A DNA stretch of 64,000 nt from Moringa oleifera. Its lineage: Eukaryota; Streptophyta; Magnoliopsida; Brassicales; Moringaceae. The stretch lies in contig JAJFZO010000028.1 of the NCBI GenBank assembly GCA_021397835.1, forward strand, positions 2,589,501 through 2,653,500, given 5' to 3'. Below, one piece after another: positions 1-11,720 of this stretch. Numbering within the stretch: the stretch's first letter is position 1; every line of letters starts with the position of its first letter. Both the position numbers and the translations under genes were made by a program. The notes under the pieces are model-generated. The model had not been told where the DNA came from. It saw only the letters and a program-made list of their open reading frames with translations, and made no database searches.

Positions 1-929
1 TATAAAAAGAATTACTTTTGTCATCAATGAATGGTTGTTATGCAACTTAATATTGATGAAGTAAACAAAAGATTCTTAGGATTGTAAGACAATCTACCTT
101 CAAGAATTATAAGACAAGATATAGGCAAAAAGATTTATTTATTGATCTTCTACCTTCAATGTTTCTCGTTTCACCACAATAAACATATTTTATTTAGCAA
201 TTCTATCTAAAATCACCATTTTACCAAATTTTGAACTCTTTTTTATATAGTACCCTACATGTTAAACTCAAGAAGTGAGGAAAGATCGAGCATGTACATG
301 TATGTATTTATGTATGTATGTATGTATGTATGTATGTGTACACATGTATTTGCTATCTTATTAATATAACAATGATATAATGAACTCATTCACCATTTTC
401 TAATACATATAGGAAAAGTTTTCTATCATAGATATTTTAGTGGCATCACCAATGCTCAAACAAACTTTTGTATGAAAGTGCATCTTGCTATCCATGTATA
501 TACGTCGCTCAAGTTTCTACGGATATGTTTCTATTTTAATTGTAGATTTTCATTCCCTTTTCTAGGTAATATATTTTTTACAAGTATGCAATCGAGATAT
601 TATGACAATCACCTTGATGCGTCCATGAAGTATCATAAGAGTTGTGAAGTTATTAGAAATACTCTTGAAGTGAACACACTTTTGACTCTTTCATCTCATA
701 AGTATCTCTTAAAATCTCAGCTAACATCAGAAAGTACTATAGCAATTCTTTAACACTATTGCTACAAATTGTAGAAGGATTTCATGAGGACTTGACTTAG
801 GAACTCCAAGAATTGAGTGAAATCTTTATCATTGACAAACGGTAGCATGAAATGTCATCAAAGGAGCGGCAATGAAAAGGAAAGTAATGTTTGATATATT
901 ATGTCAATTCTTTGATTGATGATTTTATT
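1..929. other. A+T-rich intergenic DNA, no gene recognised
   Basis: I see no convincing coding sequence here. A tetranucleotide TATG microsatellite lies at about 301-338. The open frame at 472-753 (plus) has low-complexity composition and no recognisable domain. The stretch from about 750 to 930 precedes the recognisable Ty3/gypsy remnant and may be a more decayed part of it, but I cannot support that from the translation. Confidence 0.5.
301..338. repeat. (TATG)n microsatellite
   Basis: About nine near-perfect tandem copies of the tetranucleotide TATG, with one interruption (TATT) near the left end. This is a simple-sequence repeat seen directly in the sequence. Confidence 0.95.
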
Positions 930-1600
930 TTATACCAAAATTTCACTTACTTAGAGTTTGCTTATAATAAGAGTGCGCAATCAACCTTTACATTTTCACC
1001 TTTTAAAGTTATGTATGGTTTTAATCCATTAACTTGCTTAGATCTAACTGCTTGCCCAATCTGAGCATGTTAATTTAGAAAGATAAAAGAACAGTGACTT
1101 TGTTAAATAGATCTATCAAAAGACATGACAAAGCATTGAAAGAAGAACTGAATAATATACTAACCAAGCTAATAAGGGAGTGCATCAAATTTGCATTTGA
1201 GTTAGGTGATTGTGGTTGCATATGAGGAAATAAAAATTTCCCAATCAAAGGTGCTTTAGACTACTTCAAAGGGAAGATTATCCATATTAAGAGATGAAAG
1301 GATCAATGACAATGCCTACAAGTTAGACCTTTCAATTAAGTATAAGTGCATGCAAGTCTTAATGCTACTAATTTGTCTCATTCTAATATAGGTGAAGATT
1401 TAAGGATAAATTCTTTTCAAGAAAAGGGAATGAAGAGTAAAAAAGCACCATCAAAGAATCCAATACATGTTCTAATTGGATTAATAACAAGGGTAATGGC
1501 TAAAAATGTAAAAAAAAACCACACACTTAGTAGGTTGATACTAGATATTCATAGTCCTTTATTATTTACGATTTATTTCCCCTTTAAGTCATTTAATCTA
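930..1600 (+). pseudogene. Ty3/gypsy pol 3' end (integrase C-terminus), decayed
   Basis: The plus-strand translation, read across several frame breaks, matches the C-terminal part of plant Ty3/gypsy polyproteins. A segment reading LEFAYN is followed by SPFKVMYGFNPLT. A segment reading KFAFELGD comes next, then a chromodomain-proximal stretch with RINDNAYK-like and NATNLSHSNIGEDLR residues. It ends with GLITRVMAK, equivalent to the usual GPITRARAK tail. The integrase catalytic core, RT, RNase H and gag are not visible upstream, so this is a 3' relic. It contains stops and frameshifts and cannot encode a working protein. The region just downstream (1,600-1,960) may be 3' LTR or UTR, but no LTR pair is visible. 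The family assignment is by remembered motif; the exact lineage is not assigned. Confidence 0.75.
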
Positions 1601-1964
1601 TTTGGCTATATAAGCCAATATAACCCTAAAAGGAAAGTATTTTTTTATTATTGTGACAACATTATTGAAAGTTGTCTCTTTGGTTCTTTGAGAACTATTT
1701 TTGAACTTATCAAGATTCATCTTGTGTCATTCATCATTGACTTATCACTCGCATTCCTTCTCATGCATCTTAAATATGGTGTTTACCTTAATTTCTTATA
1801 CATGTGGTTCTTATCTCTTGATAGATATGAATCAAGTTCCTTGTTATTGCTTGTCGATGAATTTGAATTAGAACGATTCAAAGAAAAACAACATTATTGA
1901 TTTTTGGGTCTTATTTTCTTTATGGGGTTTATATCAAGCCGATGTGCGGAGGCTGTAGACTATA

Positions 1965-2249
1965 ATACTCTTACATTTTTAAGGCTCTAAGGGATGGATC
2001 AAATACTATATCGAGTACAAATTCACCAAGTAAATGTAATGTAAAGTCTAGACACATCTTAACCTCACCATATTTCTTTTGGAGTGAATAAGGCATTTAA
2101 TGACAAAATTATATGGTGTGTCTTAACAATGTCCAATGCTAAAATGGAAAAAATCTGGTGTGATATCGGCAAAGGTTTCTGTCACTAATTCAGGCATCAT
2201 AATTTGGCCCAACTCAATGTGTTTAAACTTGGGAGGTTAATAATGCCAT
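1965..2249. repeat. diverged ~280-bp sub-repeat flanking the satellite array
   Basis: This segment aligns by eye with the first ~280 bp of the 1.03-kb repeat units to its right. Shared landmarks in the same order are a 'ctaagggatggatcaaat' start, 'cacatcttaacc', 'gaataagg', 'atcataatttggc' and 'aaacttgggaggtt'. It is much more diverged than the four tandem units, so it is probably an older copy of the sub-repeat. It joins the Ty3/gypsy remnant to the tandem array. Confidence 0.7.
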
Positions 2250-5200
2250 TACATTTTTAGGGCATTAAGGGGTGTATCAAATCTTACTTTCATTGTGGCA
2301 ATATAAAGTGTATGCACATCTTAACCTTGTAAGATGTCGTTTAAAGTGAATAAGGTCTCTAAACAAAAAACCAAAATAAGGTATGTGCCAATATCGACCA
2401 GTGCAAATCAAATAATACCTTAAGTGGTTTTGATACATGGTCCCTACTATTAATTTTGAGTATCATAAATTGGCGTCATCTATAGGACCTAATATCCATA
2501 AATTTGGGGAGTTAAGGATGCGTTCACATACCTTGGACCTTAAAAGGTAGATTAAATCTGAAATCAGATATAAATTCACCAAAAAAATAACATATAAAAT
2601 TTAAGCACATTTTAATCTTTTAATATACTTTAACTAAATGAAATTTTCAAAAGATAAGACAACATGATATATTTCAATAACGATCAACATCAAAACAAAC
2701 AATATCTTAGGATGTTTCAATAATGATCTCTATCATTAATTTTAAACATTATCAATATATTTAATTCGTTCAAAATATGTGTATGATATGTAGAGTGAAA
2801 AAACTAAGGACAGATGAAATAAGATAAAGGTTAGTCAAACTTTTATTCATAACTTGCCTCTCATCTAGATATCCCACTTCTCATACCTTGAAAACAGCAA
2901 GTAGGAATTTGATTTTAAGCATTATAATACTCATTGGTTGGACTTAAACCGATTTGTTGTTGACCCTTTGCTCACCCTCTGTCATTGCCAATTGTATAAG
3001 TGGAGGTGATGAGCAGGGGACTGTATCCTCAGACAACCGAAAGTTAGTGAGTAGAGTTAGCCAATGAGCTAAATTACTATACGTTAACAATGCTACGGTG
3101 GTGACAGGTAGGAGGTCTGTGGCCCTATTAGTACTAGCAATAATGTATCCAAGAATATGATGATTTTGATGAGAGATTGAGCATATAGAAACCATGATGA
3201 CATTGATCCATACAAGAAACATTATTGTCGTACATAATATGAATTTGATAACACAATAATTACTTTCAAGGATATTAAAATGTTAGCTTTTTAGGGAATT
3301 AAGTGGTGTATCAAATCATACTTTCGTTACGGCAATATAGAGTGTATGCACATCTTAGCCTTGTGAGACGTCGCTTAAAGTGAATGAGGTCTCTAAAAAA
3401 TAAAATAAAAGAAGGTATGTGCCAATATTGACTAGTGCAAATCAAACAATACCTTATGTGGTTTTGATACATTGTCCCTACTATTAATTTTGAGTATCAT
3501 AATTTGGCGTCATCCTTAGGACCTAATATCCCTAAACTTAGGGTGTTGATGATGCATTAACATATCTTGGACCTTGAAAAGTAGATTAAATCTAACATCA
3601 AATATAAATTCACCAAAAAAATAGTATATAAAATTTAAGCACATTTTATCCTTTTAATATACTTTAACTGAATGAAATTTCAAAAGATAAGACTACATGA
3701 TATATTTCAATAACGATCAATGTCAAAACAAAAAAATATCTTAGGATGTTTCAATAAAGATCTCTATCATTAATTTTAAACATTATCAATATATTTAATT
3801 CATTGAAAATATGTGTATGATATGTAAAGTGAAAAAGCTAAGAACAGATAAAATAAGATAAAGGTTAGTCAAACTTTTATTCATAACTTGCCTCTCATTT
3901 GGATATCCCACTTCTCATACCTTGAAAACAGCAAGTAGGAATTTGATTTTAAGCATTATAATACTCTTTGGTTAAACTAAAATTGATTCGTTCTTGAACT
4001 TTGCTCACCCTCTGCCATTGCCAATTATATAGCTAGAGGTGATGAGTACGGGACTGTACCCTCGGACAACCGAAAGTTAATGAGTAGAGTTAACCAATGA
4101 GCTAAATTACTATACGTTGACAATGCTATGGTGGTGACAGGTAGGAGGTCTGTGGCCCTATTAGTACTAGCAATAATGTATCCAAGAATATGATGATTTT
4201 GATGAGAGATTGAGCATATAGAAACCATGATGACATTGATCCATACAAGAAACACTATTGTAGTACATAATATGAATTTGATAACATAATAATTACTTTC
4301 AAGGATATTAAAAAGTTAGCTTCTTAGGGCATTAAGGGGTGTATCAAATCTTACTTTTGTTATGGCAATATAAAGTGTATGCAATCTTGGCCTTGTGAGA
4401 CGTCGCTTAAAGTGAATGAGGTCTCTAAAAAATAAACTAAAAGAAGGTATGTGCCAATATTGACCAGTGCAAATCAAACAATACCTTATGTGGTTTTGAT
4501 ACATGTTCCCTACTATTAATTTTAAGTATCATAATTTGGCGTCATCCTTAGGACCTAATTTCCCTAAACTTGGGGAGTTGATGATTAACATATCTTGGAC
4601 CTTAAAAAGTAGATTAAATCTGACATCAAATATAAATTCACCAAAAAAATAGTATATAAAATTTAAGCACATTTTAACCTTTTAATATACTTTAACTGAA
4701 TGAAATTTCAGAAGATAAGACTACATGATATATTTCAATAACGATCAATGTCAAAACTAACAATATCTTAGGATGTTTCAATAAAGATCTCTATCATTAA
4801 TTTCAAACATTATCAATATATTTAATTCATTGAAAATATGTGTATGATATGTAAAATGAAAAAGCTAAGAACAAATGAAATAAGATAAAGGTTAGTCAAA
4901 CTTTTATTCATAACTTGCCTCTCATCTTGATATCCCACTTCTCATACCTTGAAAACAGCAAATAGGAATTTGATTTTAAGCATTATAATACTGTTTGGTT
5001 GGATTAAAACTGATTCGTTCTTGAACTTTGCTCACCCTCTATCATTGCCAATTGTATAGGTGGATGTGATAAGCAGGGGACTGTATCCTCGGATACCTAA
5101 AAGTTAGTGAGTATAGTTAGCCAATGAGCTAAATTACTATACGTTGATAATGCTACGGCGGTGACAGGTAGGAGGTCTGTGGCCCTATTAGTACTAGCGA

Positions 5201-6380
5201 TAATGTATCCAAGAATATGATTATTTTGATGACAGATTGAGCATATAGAAACCATGATGAAATTAATCCATACAAGAAACACTATTGTCGTACATAATAT
5301 GAATTTGATAACACAATAATTACTTTCAAGGATATTAAAATGTTAGCTTTTTAGGGCATTAAGGGGTGTATCAAATCATACTTTCGTTACGGCAATATAA
5401 AGTGTATGCACATCTTAGCCTTGTGAGACGTCGCTTAAAGTGAATGAGGTCTCTAAAAAATAAACTAAAAGAAGGTATGTGCCAATATTGACTAGTGCAA
5501 ATCAAACAATACCTTATGTGGTTTTGATACATGGTCCTTACTATTAATTTTGAGTATCATAATTTGGTGTCATCCTTAGGACCTAATATCCCTAAACTTG
5601 GAGAGTTGATGATGCATTAACATATCTTGGACCTTAAAAGGTTGATTAAATCTGACATCAAATATAAATTCACCAAAAAAATAGTATATAAAATTTAAGT
5701 ACATTTTAACCTTTTAATATACTTTAACTGAATGAAATTTCAAAAGATAAGACTACAGGAGATATTTCAATAACGATCAATGTCAAAACTAACAATATCT
5801 TAGGATGTTTCAATAAAGATCTCTATCATTAATTTTAAACATTATCAATATATTTAATTCATTGAAAATATGTGTATGATATGTAAAGTGGAAAAGCTAA
5901 GAACAGATGAAATAAGATAAAGGTTAGTCAAACTTTTATTCATAACTTGCCTCTCATCTGGATATCCCACTTCTCATACCTTGAAAATAGCAAGTAGGAA
6001 TTTGATTTTAAGCATTATAATACTCTTTGGTTGAACTAAAACTGATTCGTTCTTGAACTTTGCAAGCCCTCTGTCATTGCCAATTGTATAGCTAGAAGTG
6101 ATGAGTAGGGGACTGTACCCTCGGACAACCGAAAGTTAGTGAGTAGAGTTAACCAATGAGTTAAATTACTATACGTTGACAATGCTATGGTGGTGACAGG
6201 TAGGAGGTCTATGGCCCTATTAGTACTAGCGATAATGTATCCAAGAATATGATCATTTTGATGAGAGATTGAGCATATAGAAACCATGATGACATTAACC
6301 CATACAAGAAACACCATTATAGCGCGTAATATGAATTTGATAACACAGTAGTTACTTTCAAGGATATTAAAATGTTAGCT
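2250..6380. repeat. four tandem copies of a ~1,030-bp repeat
   Basis: Four head-to-tail units at approximately 2250-3283, 3284-4316, 4317-5343 and 5344-6380. The landmark 'ttagggcattaaggggtg' recurs at 2,257, 3,291 (one change), 4,324 and 5,351, giving periods of 1,034, 1,033 and 1,027 bp. Within each unit two ~280-bp sub-repeats can be aligned with each other: one begins at 'agggcattaagg', the next at 'cttggaccttaaaa'. A ~500-bp part without internal repetition follows. The unrepeated part holds a minus-strand open frame of 61-93 residues (2944-3222, 4025-4255, 5097-5282, 6036-6317) beginning FLVWIN. Its length varies by indel and stop between units, so I treat it as non-coding. Units differ by only a few percent, so the amplification is recent or homogenised. 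Confidence 0.92.
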
Positions 6381-7819
6381 CCTTCTCTCATTGACCCCTC
6401 CCAGTATATATCCAGTACTCTAGACTTAAGAACAATATCAAATCATAAACTAAAAGAAATTTTACATTACGTTACATTGATGAGTGTGGTGCACCATCCA
6501 ATGCTTACCGGTGCTTTAGAATGGAAGCATTAACCATAAACTTCAAGTTAAAGTTATTATATTCAATGTCTCAACCACCAGATCAATCCATCAAGCCCTT
6601 GCCAACTCATATCATTTTGATTTTGGACATATAGAATAGTTTTGTTATAAACTGCAACTGTTCTTTACTTGGGCTCATATGCTGTCACTATGTTGTTATA
6701 CATATCACTAAGGTATTAGAACAGTGTCATGTTAGCGCCACACCATTGAGCAGAAAGAAAATCTGCCAGAAAACAGAGGCAACTAAAATAATCCTTTTAT
6801 TATACATTTTAGTTATACAATTACCTTTCTCAACATGAGTATACTATAAAATAATCCCTCCGTGGAAGGAAAAGAATATGACTCCATAAATTGAAGAATG
6901 ATAGTGAAGATCTAACTCATAATTTTAGCTAGAAGAATAATGTTAATACTTCAATGATTATGCAATGGACATGACGCTCAAAATTATAACACCATTAGCT
7001 GGCATAAAGGAACTGCATTGAATGTTCTCAACTCTGTTTCTCTAAATAGAAAAAAGGTCTATGCCTGCCTTATGAGTTGTAATTACACCAATTACTTCCA
7101 ATGGTTTGAGACCTTGACCTACAAAAGCAAGAGATTTCATCCTATTCAGTTATCATAATCTCTCGCCGATTCTTTCCATTCATGTTTCATAAGTACCCTA
7201 ATGACCTTTTGTGGCCTGCTAGAGAATACTCTTTCATTCTTCTTTCCCTTTATTTTGTACATGTCTTATATTATTCCCTTTATTTTATTCTTTAAGATAC
7301 TTAGTATTCACTAACATTGCAATCCAAACTATTCTTAAGAATTGTATAATAATTAACTTTACTCAAATACTTTTATTTCAGGAAAAAAAATCAAATGCAA
7401 CATGTAACTAAGAGAGAGACAGATAAAGAAAGCATAAATTCAAGGAATTGCGTGGCCACCTAATTTGGTTACATAATGCTTCAATTTTTGAAATTTATCC
7501 ATAGAGTGACATAGAACAAAAACTTCATTAACTTGTATAGAAAAACGATAATGCATTTATAATTCAGGTCATTGCCAAACTAAATCTTCTAACAGCGAAT
7601 GCAACCATTTCTAATATATTAGAGAAGGGGCTCTTATGAAGATACAAACATTTGTAATTATCTATGTTCTGTGCGTTTAAACTTCATACTGTTAGTTTGC
7701 AGAAATAAGGTTGTTGAAAGCCATTCTAGCAGCTATCAAGTCACATATTAAGTTACTAGTAGGAATCAAACAATTAAATTATATGAAATGCTCTAATTAT
7801 ATGAGAAAGCAAAGGATAC
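6381..7819. other. A+T-rich DNA, no gene recognised
   Basis: No open frame longer than 60 codons with recognisable content on either strand, and no clear terminal repeats. It lies between the 1.03-kb array and the miniature MULE relic. The left terminus of that relic could lie here, but I did not find a matching inverted repeat. Confidence 0.5.
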
Positions 7820-8062
7820 TCTTTAGTGGGAAGAGAATGCGCTAAAAGAAATGCTCTAGATGCAGTTAATATGGACACAATTGATTACTGTGCTCGAGCC
7901 TATAATATTATGATGAAGTAAGCCACTCTCAATCATTAAATGTGCCTAATCAGTTGCATCGTAAATGTCATAATTATGGTGGAATTGGGCATAATTCTAA
8001 AACTTGTCATATGCCTCCCAACTCAACTTTACTAGATGATGATACAACTGACTTATGCTAAT
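7820..8062 (+). pseudogene. MULE transposase C-terminal (zinc-knuckle) fragment
   Basis: This segment is closely related to 35,100-35,345, the 3' end of the larger MULE transposase in this window, including the shared end around the stop codon ('ctttactagatgatg'). It translates to a degenerate CCHC zinc knuckle of the MURA C-terminus: CHNYGGIGHNSKTC, in which the second Cys of the knuckle is Tyr. In-frame stops are present ('KEML*MQL'-type breaks). Only the last ~80 codons of the transposase are present. It is followed 330 bp downstream by the opposite-strand DUF1985-like fragment, so it is the left part of an internally deleted copy of the same MULE family. Confidence 0.75.
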
Positions 8063-8389
8063 CATAATGTTTTGATTACATTGTTGATTTTTAACTTCTT
8101 TTTCATTACAGATTGGTATACAATTTGAGACTAAGTTTTTGTATGGTCTTAATTGTTATATGCAGGTCAATTGATGTAATGTTGACTATGCAACTGACAC
8201 TTTGACAATGTTTTCAACACAAATCGTAACTTGATTAGTAAATCATATAACAAAATTATCCTTTGATTTATAAATCATGCAAACATCATGATGTTAACGT
8301 ATCCTTGTTTTATATCTTTGATTCGTAACTTGATTGGTAAATTGTATACACACTCACAATGTGAAATGAAAATTAAAAAATGAAGATAC

Positions 8390-8840
8390 GAAATTACTTA
8401 CAATGTTTATGAAGATCTTCTTGCAATCTCCACTATGGGGCTTGCGATGGAACCTCCATCTACAAATGCAAGATAATGGCAAGTTAGAGCTTGACAACTT
8501 AATACCATGGACATTGGTAGCAAAAATCACTTCGAAGGCAAAAACCTTTAGAAAAGGAAAATCAAGTTATGCTTGATTAATATAAAATTCAATCAAACTA
8601 AAAAGAAAAAAATATGAAAAGGAAAGATCCTTACACCATCAACATCCATTATTGGATTCACAACTACCTTTTTAAAATGTAATAAGAAGTTGCAGTAGAC
8701 CCATGTACTCTATGGAAAGCTATTGAAAGCTTTTAAATTGTCTACCAAATGAAACTACCACGTCAAGACCTGCTGGCGCTCGTCATGGCCTTTGATAAAG
8801 ACATTCAATAAATTCTTTAAGCTAATTAATGGAACATCAA
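8390..8840 (-). pseudogene. MULE-borne DUF1985-like gene fragment
   Basis: Aligns over its length with 51,470-51,975 on the same strand, which is part of the DUF1985/Ulp1-like gene of the large MULE. Shared blocks include 'gaagatcttcttg', 'ggcaagttagagc', 'gatccttac', 'tcaacatcca' and 'ctaccaaatgaaac'. No long open frame survives. Together with the transposase fragment at 7,820-8,062 in opposite orientation, it reproduces the two-gene order of the large MULE with the middle removed. Inference: a deletion derivative or a second decayed copy. Confidence 0.7.
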
Positions 8841-10098
8841 GGAACTAAATTATAGACAAAATGAGATTCAACGGGCAAAGTCACTATAAGAAAACAATAG
8901 AACTTTTATGAAAAATTCCAATGAAAATAATTTTTGCAGAAAAATTATTATTTTCTCATGAAATATTATAACAAAAATAATAATTAATGAGAATTTTAAA
9001 TTTAAAAAAAAAACAATAAAATATGACATTTGAAAGAGGGCTCAAAAATACTTCATTGTAAATATCATGGGAAATTTGAAAAAAAAACATTTTTGATTTA
9101 TTTTTATTAAAGATAAAGAATAATAAATTTTTTCAATAAAAAAGTACCATGATAATCTTGATTGTATATTTCCAACTGTATGTTTCCATAAGAATAGTTT
9201 TTTTTTTATTTTTTGTCATAATTTTTTTTAAAAAAATAGATAATTTTCTAATGCAAATTTTGTTGGATAAAATCTCACAGTATATTTCGTGAGAAAGTAT
9301 GCATATAAAATATTAATTTTTTAAATAAAATTAATACATGATATTTGAAGAAAATTCTTAAGGAAAAAACCAAAGAAATATGTATTATCTAATTCTTCCA
9401 AACTTTTCATTAAGAATTTTGAAAACAAAATCACAATTTTTTTGCGAATAATCTATAAGAAAGGATAAAAAAATTTCAAATTCAAAATACGTAAATTAGG
9501 CAGGAATTGTATTTTGAATTAAAACTTTTTATGGATAAGATTCTAATGGAAATTTTTTTAGAATTTTTTTTTTTGCGAATAATCTATAAGAAAGGATAAA
9601 AAAATTTCAAATTCAAAATACGTAAATTAGGCAGGAATTGTATTTTGAATTAAAATTTTTTATGGATAAGATTCTAATGGAAATTTTTTTAGAATTTTTG
9701 GATATTGAATTTAATTATGATTTTGTTCACAATTGAAAGAAAAATAAAATGGTTAAATTATTTTTTATTAAAAATAAATGTTACGTGAATATTAAAAAAT
9801 TTTAGAATTATTTTTTATTTTTATTAAAAATGGTTAAATTATCATTCAAAGCTTTTTTTATAGAACATGGCGAAAAGATGTGCTACTTTGATTTTTGTTG
9901 GTAATTTCTTCCTATTGATCACCCATTTAGATAGAATAGGAGAAATTTTGTCGATTGTTAGATTGAAAAAGCTGAACCATTAAGGATACTATTTGGAGTA
10001 GAAGTGTATGAACAAGTTAGGTTGTTTCCTTTAGTAATTGACGCTGGAAGCTTGCATCGAATACCTGACTATAGAGAGTTATATAATTTCATAAAACA
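8841..10098. other. A+T-rich DNA with a 131-bp tandem duplication
   Basis: Very A+T-rich with many homopolymer runs, and no coding sequence recognised. The only clear structure is the duplication at 9,444-9,697, listed separately. Confidence 0.6.
9444..9697. repeat. 131-bp tandem duplication
   Basis: Two adjacent, almost identical copies beginning 'gcgaataatctataagaaag' at 9,444 and 9,575, the second slightly shorter at its right end. Visible differences are minimal (for example 'taaaacttttt' against 'taaaattttttt'), so the duplication is recent. Confidence 0.95.
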
Positions 10099-10147
10099 TA
10101 GCATCTTTTGGGATTTACGAAACTAGCATAAATCCCAAAAGATGTTA
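10099..10147. repeat. short inverted repeat (hairpin)
   Basis: 19-bp arms at 10,099-10,117 and 10,129-10,147 separated by 11 bp. They pair along 'gcatcttttgggattta' with one mismatch near the base. The hairpin lies immediately upstream of the CACTA transposase relic. No function is implied by the sequence itself. Confidence 0.85.
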
Positions 10148-10164
10148 TCCAATGCTAAACAAGA

Positions 10165-10785
10165 CTAAGTTAAAAGTAATGGACAATAATATTGCCATAA
10201 TTTTATGCAATTTTAAGAAAATACTTCCTCCTGTGTTCTTTGATGTCATGAAACATTTTCCTATATACTTAATGTATGAAGCACAAGTAGAAGGACTAGT
10301 ACAATACAAATGAATATATCCACTTGAAAGGTATGAATAATATTGTACTCCTATTATTTCTATTTTAATGATTTGCACTTTATATATCCATCTTAATACG
10401 TTTAGAATGTTATTTTTCACATTTTTACACAATCTCAATATGCGAGGCTTACATGTGGAGAAGACATTAACTTTTTGTTCTTACTACTTTAAGCCATATG
10501 TCCAATCTAGGAGTCAAAGAGTGCCACAAAATGATGGTGGTGGTGACTCATCTAAATATCCATTAATATCTATCTTTAATTATCCTAGCTGATGTGAAAG
10601 ATTATGTAAAATTTGTTATCTCACAAGGGAGGAAGCATTTGAGATCAGCAAAAATATGCTTATGAATTACCCTGAAGTCGAATTTTTTATGCAGTAAGTT
10701 CCACTTTATGTATTCCCATAGGGGTACTTGAAATATAATCCATAACACATATAATGTATACTTGTAAAATATACATTCAAACATT
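10165..10785 (+). pseudogene. CACTA (TNP2-type) transposase fragment, DUF4218 region
   Basis: The plus strand reads, in broken frames, as the DUF4218 part of plant CACTA transposases. NFKKILPPVFFDVMKHFP is followed by IYLMYEAQVEG and WIYPLERYE, equivalent to the family pattern PPSFFDIMVHL..HLVREA..GPVQYRWMYPFERYM. After ~90 bp it continues with a VEKTLTFCSYYFKPYVQSR-like stretch. Near 10,630 EEAFEISKNMLMNYPEVE matches the linker before DUF4216. Stops and frame changes separate the blocks and no N-terminal transposase part is present. It is in the opposite orientation to the three CACTA elements further right, and no CACTA termini were found around it. Confidence 0.7.
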
Positions 10786-11720
10786 AACTATAACCTGATC
10801 ATATATATATACTCCACCGATATATGTAAACATGTTCAATTAGACTTTGTTCAATGGTTCAAAGGTCACGTAAGTTAGTTCTTCATAATTATTATTTCAA
10901 ATGTAAAATAATATATCCCCTAATATTATTTATGTTAATGAAGTTTCTTTTATCTGTGTCATGGGTTATCAAGTGCATAATCTTGTGAATGAAATGAATG
11001 ATTTATTCTTGTACAACTTAGCATGGGAACTACGAATAAATTTAACACTTAACCAATTATTTATGTCAATGGTTATTTAGCTAATAAATGGCTAACTCTT
11101 AATTGTTGTGGCACCAAGGGGATAAGGTACTGAAGAGATTTTTTCTCTTTGCTATCGTACATGTTTTAATGCTTTCAAAGGCGTACTTACTCATATGCTG
11201 TCTATTGTAGTGCTTAGAAGGCATAATTGTTCATAAGATATAATCTATTTGTCGGAATGTCTTTGGCATGATGATCATCTTCTTACTAACATGCAATTTA
11301 ATATTGTTAGGTTAATTTTGTGCTGAGAGAATTTTTTTTAGGTTAATTTTGTTAATTAATTATTTTTTCTCTTTAATTAACCACACCTGATTGTAACTCT
11401 TATTTAGTCTTTCATGTCATTTTAGTGACTCTTTATTATTTTTATTTTTATTTCTTTTTATTTTCACGAACACCAAACAAGTCTACAAAAATATGGGTAC
11501 CAAAAAATTCTACTCAAACTATGTGCAACAAATTAAACTAAATGAAAAAAACAAGTCCCTGAGTTCTTGTTGGAAAGCAAAGATCATACATAAATTTTGT
11601 ATAGCCGAGGCATTTAGAACAACCAAGAGCTATACTTTAAGTGAAGGTGAATAATTTATGCTGACACTTGGCCATCCTTCTATGCAATAATGGGTTTTGC
11701 CTTCCCACCAAATTCTGTTT
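10786..11720. other. flank of the TEX2-like pseudogene, no other gene
   Basis: A+T-rich. The right part (about 11,300-11,720) would be the 3' untranslated and downstream region of the minus-strand TEX2-like gene. I see no coding sequence here. Confidence 0.45.

Noticed and set aside
2944..3222. Possible small membrane protein gene on the minus strand, repeated at 4,025, 5,097 and 6,036
   Set aside because: The frame exists only as part of the 1.03-kb tandem repeat, its end differs between copies, and no family is recognised. It is kept as a low-interest observation, not a gene.
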